Assembly: GCA_016934955.1 (NCBI GenBank)
Contig: JAFGRY010000001.1
Location: 1-54,166, forward strand
Source: a bacterium
GTDB taxonomy: Bacteria; Zhuqueibacterota; QNDG01; JAGLOF01
Length of the DNA: 54,166 bases
Reading direction: 5' to 3'
Shown here piece after piece: positions 26,665-34,750 of the stretch (positions are counted from its first letter, which is position 1; each line of letters starts with the position of its first letter). The translations under genes and the position numbers were made by a program. The notes beneath the pieces are model-generated. The model saw nothing but the letters and a program-made list of their open reading frames with translations, did no database searches and was not told the DNA's origin.

Positions 26665-27468
26665 TCATTTGAACAGGGAAGGGTCGATGTCCGGATTGAT
26701 CGTTGTAGTCAAGATGGTGCTTTGACTCATCAGTGTACCGCCGCTCTTGACAAGTGAGCGGGAAGGCAGCAGGATATCCCCGTATGGCTTGTAATCCGCA
26801 AGCAGTTCGACGGTCTCAACGGGAGCACCGGCCGTATCGTCGCTGTAGATGAGCGCCACCGGCAGAAAGGTGTCCGGATTCACGAGCAGGTGAAAAGCGG
26901 TGTATGCCCCGGTGACAAGAAGGTCGTGACACTCCCTGCCTTCAAAAATCCTGATCCCGTTGTCGCGCACGTTCCTGCGCCGCCAGTCTTTGAAAATGGT
27001 GATCAGATCCCTGTCGAGGCTCGCCAGGATTCCCTTTCGCTGTGTTTCCGGCAAGGGGATCCTCTCTCCTGAAGGTCCCATCAGCCAGCCTGATTCGCCG
27101 GCGACAGCCATGGTGACACTGCCCGCGCCGGTTTCGAATCGCGACCAGTACCTGTCGGGGTAGACGATGATCGCCTCGGAAGAGACGGTGGTTCCCATGA
27201 CCGTCTCCGCCGACCTGAGGCTGATTGCCCGAATCCGCATGAGGGCGTCCGGTCCGCCAATGGCGTCTGCTGTTCTGGTGAGAATTGCCGCCGCGCGGGC
27301 CGAATCCCGGGGGAAAACGACGGCCGGTCCAGGTAAATGGATCAATGAACAGAACGTGACGAGGGGCGGACCGTCGTGCCCGCGGTTCGGAACAGGGAGC
27401 GAATGAAGCGCGGGGCGTGGTGTGAGGATAAAGACCACGGCGGTCAAGAGAGCGGAAATCGCCTGCAT
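26665..27468 (-). CDS. Exported LolA-like / DUF4412-like protein
   Basis: The 267-residue protein has an N-terminal hydrophobic signal and then the pattern of the LolA/LppX-fold outer-membrane lipoprotein-sorting-like family: AIGGPDALMRIRAISL, YPDRYWSRFETGAGSVTMAVAGESGWLMGPSG and the C-terminal NPDIDPSLFK. AGGAG precedes the start. It is probably periplasmic and binds a lipid or hydrophobic ligand; the exact role is unknown. It lies upstream of the riboswitch on the same strand, as a separate unit. Confidence 0.7.
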   Translation of the reverse strand: MQAISALLTAVVFILTPRPALHSLPVPNRGHDGPPLVTFCSLIHLPGPAVVFPRDSARAAAILTRTADAIGGPDALMRIRAISLRSAETVMGTTVSSEAIIVYPDRYWSRFETGAGSVTMAVAGESGWLMGPSGERIPLPETQRKGILASLDRDLITIFKDWRRRNVRDNGIRIFEGRECHDLLVTGAYTAFHLLVNPDTFLPVALIYSDDTAGAPVETVELLADYKPYGDILLPSRSLVKSGGTLMSQSTILTTTINPDIDPSLFK

Positions 27469-27577
27469 TGGTTTCTCCTGGTTTGCTGCGATGGGCTGGT
27501 TTCTCTGTTCACAAGAAGGTAGAGCCGCGATGCATGGGAAGCAAGAGAAATCTGGGGAGGGGATTGATTCTTTTCTC

Positions 27578-27606
27578 TTGACAATGTTTGATATTTTCTC
27601 TATATT
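27578..27606 (+). promoter_or_regulatory. Near-consensus sigma-70 promoter for the receiver-domain gene
   Basis: A perfect -35 box TTGACA (27578-27583), a 17-base spacer and a -10 box TATATT (27601-27606) lie about 110 bases before the receiver gene. The surrounding DNA is AT-rich against a GC-rich background. No other gene start on the plus strand lies nearby. Confidence 0.8.
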
Positions 27607-27713
27607 TTATTGATTAATAAGGTCTTGCGACAGCAAATACGGCCTGAAAAATTCGGTTTTGCACATCCATACCATCATTTTAATCCGCTATGGACATATC
27701 GGCAGGGGGTCGG

Positions 27714-28181
27714 ATGGTACATATTCTGATCGTTGAAGATGATGAAGTTGTGCGTGACCTGCTGACGGAAGTGTGCGAGAGGTGGGGCTACACCACTGAG
27801 TGCGTGGACAACGGCAGAAAAGGGCTGGAGAAGTTCTACGCCAATTCCTACACACTCATCATCAGTGACATCCGCATGCCGGTCATGGACGGACTCACCA
27901 TGCTGGAACATATTCGGGAAAAGGACAGTTACATTCCCATCATTATCGTTACCGCGTATCCTTCGGTGGATTCGGCGGTGGAGAGTCTGGAAAAGGGAGC
28001 GGATTATTACCTGGTCAAACCGGTTAATTTGAATGATCTGAAGGCAAAAATACACAAGTGTCTCGATAAAATTCATATTCAGAAGAAGATCGACAGTTTG
28101 AAAACGCGGAACAGGATACTCACGCTGTTGATTCCTGCGGGACTCGCGGCCGGATTCGCGCTTGCATGGCTCCTGCTGTGA
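27714..28181 (+). CDS. Response-regulator receiver domain with C-terminal membrane anchor
   Basis: The 155-residue protein is a complete CheY-like receiver: acidic pocket E8-D9-D10, phospho-acceptor D52 in ISDIRMPVMDG, T80 and K102 in LVKPVN. No output domain follows. Residues 134-155 (ILTLLIPAGLAAGFALAWLLL) form a clear transmembrane helix. The ATG at 27714 is preferred over 27690 because AGGGGGT lies just upstream. The receiver is therefore probably tethered to the inner membrane facing the cytoplasm, an unusual layout. The PAC2 gene follows after 28 bases. Confidence 0.88.
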   Translation: MVHILIVEDDEVVRDLLTEVCERWGYTTECVDNGRKGLEKFYANSYTLIISDIRMPVMDGLTMLEHIREKDSYIPIIIVTAYPSVDSAVESLEKGADYYLVKPVNLNDLKAKIHKCLDKIHIQKKIDSLKTRNRILTLLIPAGLAAGFALAWLLL

Positions 28182-28209
28182 CTGCCGCAAGAGGGAGAAT
28201 GGGCGGTAC

Positions 28210-29178
28210 ATGATCAGTAAAATCATCAGTTTTAACAGTATTCCGAAATTAGAGAGCCCCTATCTGATTGCAGCCTGGCCTGGTATGGGGAAGGTCGCGC
28301 TGACTGCGGTCACCTATCTTCGGGAACAGCTGGGAGCGACGTATTTCGGGCAGATCGACGAAAGTGATTTCTTTGCCCCCACAGGCGCTATGGTGGAAAA
28401 GCAGATCATCAGCGCCCCGCCGTCACCGACCAATAAATTTTACTATTTCAAGTCGGCAAAGATCAAACATGATTTAATTATCTTTCTCGGCAGTGAGCAG
28501 CCGCTCCCTCATCGCGAGTATGCCTTTGCCAAGGAGCTGCTGAAGACCGCGAAGATGCTTGGCGTCATAAAAGTGTTCACGACCGCCGCGGCACCCTCGG
28601 ATATGCATTACAAGGACACGCCCCGGGTGTTCGCTGTGCCCAATCATCAGGACATGCTGCAGGAACTGCTGCAATACAAAGTGCAGTTTATGGGCGACGG
28701 TACCATCGCCGGTCTTAACGGACTGATGGTGAGCATCGCCCGGGAAATGGAGATCGAGGGTGTTTGTCTGCTGGGTGAAATTCCCTTTTTTACGGTGCAG
28801 GTCGAGTTTCCCCGGGCCTCCCAGATGATTCTGGGCGTATTGACCGAGATGCTTGGGGTGACCATCGATATGGTCGATCTTGAACTGTATGCGGATGAGA
28901 AAATGAAAGAAATCGAGCCGCTGGCGAAGCTTCTCACCAAGGAAAAGGAAACCCGCCAGGAAGACGCGGACGAGGAACCGGAGATCCCCCGGTCCGGAGA
29001 TACGGATGTGCCCGAGGAGATACGGCTGCGTATTGAAAAGCTCTTTCAGAAAGCTGAATTCGACAGAACCTATAAAAGCAAGATGAAGCTCAAAGAGGAA
29101 CTCGATCACTGGAATGTGTTTGATGATTACCAGGACCGGTTCCTCGATCTTTTCAAGAAGAACAAGGGCGAATCCTGA
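28210..29178 (+). CDS. PAC2 (proteasome-assembly-chaperone-2-like) family protein
   Basis: The 322 residues match the PAC2 family known from archaea, actinobacteria and other bacteria: LIAAWPGMGKVALTAVTYL, the FTTAAAPSDMHY segment and GLNGLMVSIAREMEIEGVCLLGE. A charged linker (about 240-270) leads to a C-terminal helical region with EIRLRIEKLFQKAEFD. The molecular function in bacteria is not known; some members are ATP-grasp- or nucleotidase-linked. It is probably co-transcribed with the membrane receiver and ends at a terminator. Confidence 0.8.
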   Translation: MISKIISFNSIPKLESPYLIAAWPGMGKVALTAVTYLREQLGATYFGQIDESDFFAPTGAMVEKQIISAPPSPTNKFYYFKSAKIKHDLIIFLGSEQPLPHREYAFAKELLKTAKMLGVIKVFTTAAAPSDMHYKDTPRVFAVPNHQDMLQELLQYKVQFMGDGTIAGLNGLMVSIAREMEIEGVCLLGEIPFFTVQVEFPRASQMILGVLTEMLGVTIDMVDLELYADEKMKEIEPLAKLLTKEKETRQEDADEEPEIPRSGDTDVPEEIRLRIEKLFQKAEFDRTYKSKMKLKEELDHWNVFDDYQDRFLDLFKKNKGES

Positions 29179-29201
29179 GCGTTCCGACAGGGTGCCTGAA
29201 T

Positions 29202-29236
29202 CAGCTGCCTGACATCGTCGGGCAGTTGCTGTTTTC
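29202..29236 (+). terminator. Probable intrinsic terminator after the PAC2 gene
   Basis: An 11-base stem with two G-U pairs (CAGCTGCCTGA with TCGGGCAGTTG) and a five-base loop is followed by CTGTTTTC. It lies 23 bases after the PAC2 stop and just before the next gene start, so some read-through is likely. Confidence 0.6.
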
Positions 29237-29244
29237 GGGTGTAC

Positions 29245-30348
29245 ATGATGAGAGGCTGTGTGCGGTTCCTGACGCTATTCCTGCTTTGCCTCATCGTTTT
29301 TCCGGCGAAGAGTAATTCCCAGACCAATGCGGAAACCAGGGCAGCTGTGGTGAACAACCGCGGTATTCCGGCGTGCCCCGAGGCCGCGCTGCATCTAACG
29401 TTCGTCCGGGAGGTCGATCCATCCTTCGCATTTTCGGGCCGGCCGGACCTGGTGAGAACGGACTCAGCGGGTACGCTCTACGCCGCACGTCACTCTTTCG
29501 GCAGCATAGCCCGCTGGCGGCAGGGGGGGCGTATTCAGGAAACGGTGGGTGAGCGGGGGGAGGCAGGCGGCCGCTACCGCTATATCAACGATGTCTGCCC
29601 CAGGCCTGACGGTGTCCTGGTGGTGCTGGACAGTTATGCCTCCCGAACCCTCCTGTTTCCTGGCCGGGGCAACGGGGCCGCTGCGGTTCCCTGGAACCTG
29701 TCCTTCGAACACTATCTCGGCCGCGTGCTCATGGCGAACGATTCTCTGTTCGTCGCCCTGAAAAAGGAAACCACGGTCGGAAAACCACGTACATTAAGCG
29801 CCGAAGTGGTTGCGTATGATTACCGGGGCAACCCGGTCTGGTCGATTCCCGGTCTGGCCGACGGTGAACTGGCCGTTGAGCGGGTTTCCGACACTGAAAG
29901 CCGCGTCGCCATGCGGGCACACGCGCCCGCCGCGGCGGTGTGTGCTGATCCAGGGACCGGAGAGATCCACATTATCGATGGAAACCGCTACCGGATACGG
30001 ACCTATTCGGCGGATGGACGGCTGATCCGTGTCAGCGGACGGCCGTATGAACGGGTACGGGTGCGGGATGCAGACGGGCTGAAAGGCGGCGGCGCGGAAG
30101 GGGCCGGCGAACCCTGTGATGTCAGGAATGTAGCGGCCGGCTGTCTCACCGATGATGAGCACCGTCTCTGGGTAAGAACCAATGAACAGCGGGATGATGC
30201 AACCGCCTATGATGTATTTGACGGCCGGGGCGTCTACTGCTGCCGCTTCTGGATGACGCTGCACCCGGCCGCATTCAGTGCCGGCATCCTTTATACGGTA
30301 AATGATACTAATAGTATCGGCATGTACCGGTATACAATAGCGTATTAA
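29245..30348 (+). CDS. Exported protein with probable six-bladed beta-propeller
   Basis: The 367 residues begin with a signal peptide (LTLFLLCLIVFPAKSNSQ). Repeats such as DLVRTDSAGTLYAARHSFGSIARW, DVCPRPDGVLVVLDSY and DPGTGEIHIIDGNRYRIRTYSADGRLI resemble blades of the 6-bladed TolB/NHL-like propellers common in Bacteroidota. Several in-frame starts lie close together (29239 GTG, 29245 and 29248 ATG). Function unknown; it may be a periplasmic sensor or binding protein. It is followed after 18 bases by the S9 peptidase gene. Confidence 0.65.
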   Translation: MMRGCVRFLTLFLLCLIVFPAKSNSQTNAETRAAVVNNRGIPACPEAALHLTFVREVDPSFAFSGRPDLVRTDSAGTLYAARHSFGSIARWRQGGRIQETVGERGEAGGRYRYINDVCPRPDGVLVVLDSYASRTLLFPGRGNGAAAVPWNLSFEHYLGRVLMANDSLFVALKKETTVGKPRTLSAEVVAYDYRGNPVWSIPGLADGELAVERVSDTESRVAMRAHAPAAAVCADPGTGEIHIIDGNRYRIRTYSADGRLIRVSGRPYERVRVRDADGLKGGGAEGAGEPCDVRNVAAGCLTDDEHRLWVRTNEQRDDATAYDVFDGRGVYCCRFWMTLHPAAFSAGILYTVNDTNSIGMYRYTIAY

Positions 30349-30366
30349 CAGGCATAGAGGAACAGT

Positions 30367-32511
30367 ATGAAACGAAACGTTACTGTCGTCATTTTTCTGT
30401 TGGCGGGAATCCTTTCGGGTCAGGGCCGGGTGCTGACCCTGGAGGAGGCGATCACGGGCAGGGGGCTGCGCATCGAATCGATCTCCACCCTTTCCTGGAT
30501 AGGCTCGACGAACCACTACGGCTATGTCGATTCCCTGAACGGCGGATACGGACTCATCGAGGCCTCTCCCGCCGGGGAAGAGCGAATGCTGCTGTCCCTG
30601 GACAGTCTCAATCGCGCGCTTGAGGCTGCGGCGGTTGAACCGCTGCGGTATTTCCCCCGGGTACGCTGGGAGAGCGACACGGAAATGCGCTTTATGAACG
30701 GCGGCGCGCTTATCTCATTCGATGTGGCGGGAAAACAGGCGACACTGCTCTCGCGGCCTCCGGCGGACGGAGAGAACGTTACATTCGCGGAAAGCAGCCT
30801 GCGGGCGGCCTTTACCCGCGGGGGCAACCTGTTTGTCTGCACGGAGAAAGGGGAGGAGATCAAGGTCACCGGTGACGGGGGTGACGGGGTGACGTACGGA
30901 TCACCGAACGTCCACCGCAATGAATTCGGAATCAATTCCGGCATTTTCTGGGCCCCGGGCGGCAAAGCGGTGGCCTTCTACCGTCGGGATGAAACGATGG
31001 TGAGCGAGTACCCGCTGGTGGATATCGACAGCAGGCCGGCGAGGGTCCGCCAGATCAGGTATCCCATGGCGGGGATGACCAGTGAGCAGGTGTCGATCTG
31101 GGTGTATCACGTTGACAGCGGGTCGATTACCCGTCTCGAGACCGGAGGGCCGCTGGACCAGTATCTGCCGCACGTCACCTGGAGTCCTGATGCGGCGCAT
31201 CTCTATGTCGTTCACCTGAACCGGGAACAGGACCGTCTGCAGCTGAAGGTGTATGATCCCGTCAGCGGCGCCTGTGAGCGCACCCTTTTCGAGGAATCAC
31301 ATGACCGGTGGGTAGAGCCTGAGCACGGCCCCCTTTTCCTCGATGGTGACCCTGAACGGTTCATCTGGTTTTCCCGCAGAGACGGCTTCAACAATCTCTA
31401 CCTTTACGGAGAGAGCGGCCGGCTGTTGCAGCAGCTGACCAGAGGGAGATTCGATGTCGGAGAGATCGCCGGGATCGAAAAAGGGGGACGGTACCTTTAT
31501 TATACAGCGGCTTCTGAAGACGGCATGTCGGATCACGGCTATCGGCTGGATCTGCGTTCGGGAAGGTCGACCCGCCTCACCCGGGATTCAGGTATGCACC
31601 GCATCGATCCCAGCTCCGACGGATCGCTGTTCATAGACCGTTTTAACAGCAGCCGGGTGCCCTCCAGAATCACGGTGCACGACCGGAACGGCACCGAAAA
31701 ACGGCGGCTGCTCGAGGCGGAAGATCCCCTGAAGGATTTCACGGTCGGGGAGATCCGGTATATAACGATCCCGAATCAGGACGGGATCGACCTGAATGCG
31801 AGAATTGTGCTGCCCGCCGAATTCGATCCCTCCCGGACTTATCCCGTCATCGTCTACGTATACGGCGGCCCGCACGGGCAGATGGTGCGGGATCAGTGGC
31901 TGGCGGGATGGCCGCTCTGGTTTCAGTACATGGCAGGCAAGGGCTATATAATCTTTTCACTGGATAACCGGGGGACGAATAACCGCGGCCTGGCTTTTGA
32001 GCAGGCGATCCACCGTCAGCTGGGAGAGCTGGAAGTGCAGGACCAGATGGCCGGCATCGATTACCTGAAATCCCTCCCCTACGTGGATAGTGAGCGGATC
32101 GGTGTGCATGGATGGAGTTACGGCGGGTTCATGACCGTATCGATGATGACCCGTCACCCCGGTGTGTTCAGGGCCGCGGTCGCAGGCGGTCCGGTGATCG
32201 ACTGGCGTTACTATGAGGTCATGTACGGTGAGCGGTATATGGATACGCCCCAGTCCAATCCTGAAGGGTATGACAGGGCCAGTCTGCTCAATTATGTGGA
32301 TCAGCTCGAAGGCAGCCTGCTGCTGATTCACGGAACCGTGGACCCGATCGTGGTCTGGCAGAACAGCCTCTCGTATCTGCGAAAAGCGATCGACCTGGGC
32401 AAGCAGGTAGACTACTTCGTCTATCCCGGCCAGGAGCACAATATGCGGGGAAGGGACCGCGTTCACCTCTACCAGAAGATCAGCGATTATTTCGATCTGC
32501 ATATGCGCTGA
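30367..32511 (+). CDS. Dipeptidyl-peptidase IV-type S9 serine peptidase, exported
   Basis: The 714-residue protein has a signal peptide, an eight-bladed-propeller-type N-terminal domain (about 30-460, with YRRDETMVSEYPLVD carrying the substrate-binding glutamate) and an alpha/beta-hydrolase domain. The catalytic serine is in GWSYGG, the aspartate in HGTVDPIV and the histidine in GQEHNM. This set fits DPP-IV, which cuts X-Pro or X-Ala dipeptides from peptide ends in the periplasm. GAGGAA precedes the ATG. A terminator lies 65 bases downstream. Confidence 0.9.
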   Translation: MKRNVTVVIFLLAGILSGQGRVLTLEEAITGRGLRIESISTLSWIGSTNHYGYVDSLNGGYGLIEASPAGEERMLLSLDSLNRALEAAAVEPLRYFPRVRWESDTEMRFMNGGALISFDVAGKQATLLSRPPADGENVTFAESSLRAAFTRGGNLFVCTEKGEEIKVTGDGGDGVTYGSPNVHRNEFGINSGIFWAPGGKAVAFYRRDETMVSEYPLVDIDSRPARVRQIRYPMAGMTSEQVSIWVYHVDSGSITRLETGGPLDQYLPHVTWSPDAAHLYVVHLNREQDRLQLKVYDPVSGACERTLFEESHDRWVEPEHGPLFLDGDPERFIWFSRRDGFNNLYLYGESGRLLQQLTRGRFDVGEIAGIEKGGRYLYYTAASEDGMSDHGYRLDLRSGRSTRLTRDSGMHRIDPSSDGSLFIDRFNSSRVPSRITVHDRNGTEKRRLLEAEDPLKDFTVGEIRYITIPNQDGIDLNARIVLPAEFDPSRTYPVIVYVYGGPHGQMVRDQWLAGWPLWFQYMAGKGYIIFSLDNRGTNNRGLAFEQAIHRQLGELEVQDQMAGIDYLKSLPYVDSERIGVHGWSYGGFMTVSMMTRHPGVFRAAVAGGPVIDWRYYEVMYGERYMDTPQSNPEGYDRASLLNYVDQLEGSLLLIHGTVDPIVVWQNSLSYLRKAIDLGKQVDYFVYPGQEHNMRGRDRVHLYQKISDYFDLHMR

Positions 32512-32575
32512 ACGCTATCGCGTCGGGGGGCCGGCAGGCGGTGATGCCTCCAGTACTCCCTGATCCTCCGCGTGG

Positions 32576-32612
32576 AACGAAGATCCGGCGCCTCCGCCGG
32601 ATCTTCGTTTTT
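32576..32612 (+). terminator. Strong intrinsic terminator after the S9 peptidase gene
   Basis: A perfect 15-base stem (AACGAAGATCCGGCG and complement) with a four-base loop CCTC is followed by five T. It lies in the 124-base gap between the convergent peptidase and recQ genes. The hairpin may also work for recQ, although no T tract follows on that strand. Confidence 0.92.
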
Positions 32613-32635
32613 CCGGGGGCCGTCCTCCCGGCCCT

Positions 32636-34510
32636 TCAGGCCGCGCTGTCGCGGCAGAGATAGCAGAGACGCTGGACATGCAGCTCGGCATAGGGTACGC
32701 TGCGGTCAAGCGCTTCGTACACCGGTTTCAGATGAGACGTGCCGCAGGTGTCGAACATGCGGAAAACGCGTCGCTGCTCCCGCCCGCTCAGCGTGGAAAG
32801 GGCGGCCAGGCGGTCGGACCGGAGCGTATCCCCGTTGAGGATGAATTCATACAGGCTGGCGAGCAGTGTCCGCCGTTCGACCCTGTAGCGACGCATCAGT
32901 TCCGGAACCGGTACACCCTCATTGAACAGTTCTCCCATGCTGATATATCGCGGTTTTCGCCCCGGCCGGTGGATCTGCACCGATGCCCGGCACCTCCCGG
33001 TATTACGGCAATAGGTGTCTATGAGATCGAGGAAGAGAGAGCCGTACCGCCGCATCCGGTATCTGCCGACACCGTGAATCTCGATCATGTCCGATTTCGT
33101 GCGCGGCTGAAAGGCGGACATCTCGATCAGGGAGCGGTCCGGAAAGATAAGATATGGCGGTACACCGTGACGATCGGCAAGCTGGGTTCGTTTACTGCGG
33201 AGGATCTCAAAGAGTTCCTCATCGTAGGTAAGCCGGGTTACCTGTACGGAAAGGGGTGCTGTCGGTCCGGGATTTCCGGAACGCCGCCGGGACGCACGGT
33301 TCCTGCCGTGGTCTCTGTCGCGGCAGTTGTCGCACATGCCGCAGCGTGAGAAATCGGCCTTTTCACCGAAATAGGCCAGCAGCGGTATGCGGCGGCAGGC
33401 GGTGGTCTCGGCGAACGAGACCAGTTTGCGCAGGTGGGCCCGGGCGATACGCTGTTCCCGCTGATCCATTTTACTGATAAAATAGTCGATTTTTCCGCGA
33501 TCACGATGACTGAACAGCAGCAGACAGCGGGCGGGCAGTCCGTCACGGCCCGCCCTGCCGATCTGCTGATAATAGGACTCGATGTTCTTGGGCAGATCAT
33601 GGTGGATGACAAACCGGACATTCGCCTTGTCGATACCCATGCCGAAGGCGATGGTGGCCACCATTATCCGGATGGAGTCATTGATGAACAGCTCCTGGTT
33701 CCGGTCGCGCACCTCGGGAGAGAGTCCCGCATGATACGGGCGTACGGCGAGGCCAAGATCATCGAGCACCGCTGTCAGCTCTTCAACCTGCTTTCTCGAG
33801 AAACAGTAGATGATGCCGGACCCGTCGCGATGGAGGCGAATACAATCGAGGATCTGGCCGAGAGGGTCCGTTTTCGGTGAGACCTGCAGGTAGAGATTTT
33901 TCCGGTCGAAACCGGCAATGAAGGTGTCTGATTCCCTGAACCCGAGATTGGACCGGATGTCCTTCTGCACCCTCGGCGTTGCCGTGGCCGTGAGCGCGAG
34001 ACAGCAGACACCGGGAAAGCGCTGGCGGACATGGGCGATCTGCCGGTATTCGGGGCGGAAATCGTGGCCCCATTCGGAAATACAGTGCGCCTCATCGATG
34101 GTCAGGCAGCGAACGGGAACCGATGCGAGCAGAGAGAGGATCGACGGCAGCAGCAGTGTCTCGGGGGCGACGTAGAGTAGCTTGACCGATCCGTTCCGGA
34201 TATGTCTGATATTGTCGGCATAGGCTTTTCGTGAGAGTGTGCTGTTGAGATAGACCGCCTCTATGCCGCGGCCGTGCAGCTGTTCCACCTGATCCTTCAT
34301 CAGGGATATCAGGGGAGAGACAACGATGGTGAGCCCGTCGCGCACCAGAGCCGGCAGCTGATAACAGAGGCTCTTCCCCCCGCCTGTGGGCATGACGGCG
34401 AGCGTGTCCCCGCCCCGCAGCGTATGTTCGATGATTTCCCGCTGAAGCGGACGAAAGGCATCGAATCCGAAATATTTTTTCAGCATCATGTGCAGTGTCA
34501 TGGAGGCCAT
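32636..34510 (-). CDS. recQ: RecQ-family ATP-dependent DNA helicase
   Basis: RecQ unwinds DNA 3' to 5' in recombination and repair. The 624 residues hold helicase motifs GGGKS (about 44), DEAH (in LTIDEAHCISEWGHDFRPEY), LTATATP and the QIGRAGRDG motif VI. A zinc site follows (CRRIPLLAYF, CGMCDNC). An HRDC domain (about 425-495, with YLIFPDRSLIEM) comes next without an obvious full winged-helix RQC between, and a C-terminal helix-turn-helix segment (ISMGELFNEGVPVPELMRRYRV) ends the protein. ATG 34501 is an alternative start. Confidence 0.92.
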   Translation of the reverse strand: MASMTLHMMLKKYFGFDAFRPLQREIIEHTLRGGDTLAVMPTGGGKSLCYQLPALVRDGLTIVVSPLISLMKDQVEQLHGRGIEAVYLNSTLSRKAYADNIRHIRNGSVKLLYVAPETLLLPSILSLLASVPVRCLTIDEAHCISEWGHDFRPEYRQIAHVRQRFPGVCCLALTATATPRVQKDIRSNLGFRESDTFIAGFDRKNLYLQVSPKTDPLGQILDCIRLHRDGSGIIYCFSRKQVEELTAVLDDLGLAVRPYHAGLSPEVRDRNQELFINDSIRIMVATIAFGMGIDKANVRFVIHHDLPKNIESYYQQIGRAGRDGLPARCLLLFSHRDRGKIDYFISKMDQREQRIARAHLRKLVSFAETTACRRIPLLAYFGEKADFSRCGMCDNCRDRDHGRNRASRRRSGNPGPTAPLSVQVTRLTYDEELFEILRSKRTQLADRHGVPPYLIFPDRSLIEMSAFQPRTKSDMIEIHGVGRYRMRRYGSLFLDLIDTYCRNTGRCRASVQIHRPGRKPRYISMGELFNEGVPVPELMRRYRVERRTLLASLYEFILNGDTLRSDRLAALSTLSGREQRRVFRMFDTCGTSHLKPVYEALDRSVPYAELHVQRLCYLCRDSAA

Positions 34511-34750
34511 CCTGATATGATACGGGCGGTATAATACCCAATGTGCGTGACAAAGTCAATGATTTGCCCTTCACGTCCCCGATATGTAAATAAATAACCG
34601 GATCGATGAGGGGTTTTCCGTCCCACACGCCTGGGGCCGAGGACCGAAGCCCGTCTCTGGTGAAAAGTGCTTGCATCATGTGTGTTCAGTGATTAGTTTC
34701 TATGGACCCGAATCCCTTTTCCGCTCTCTCTCACCATACCCGGAGGAACA

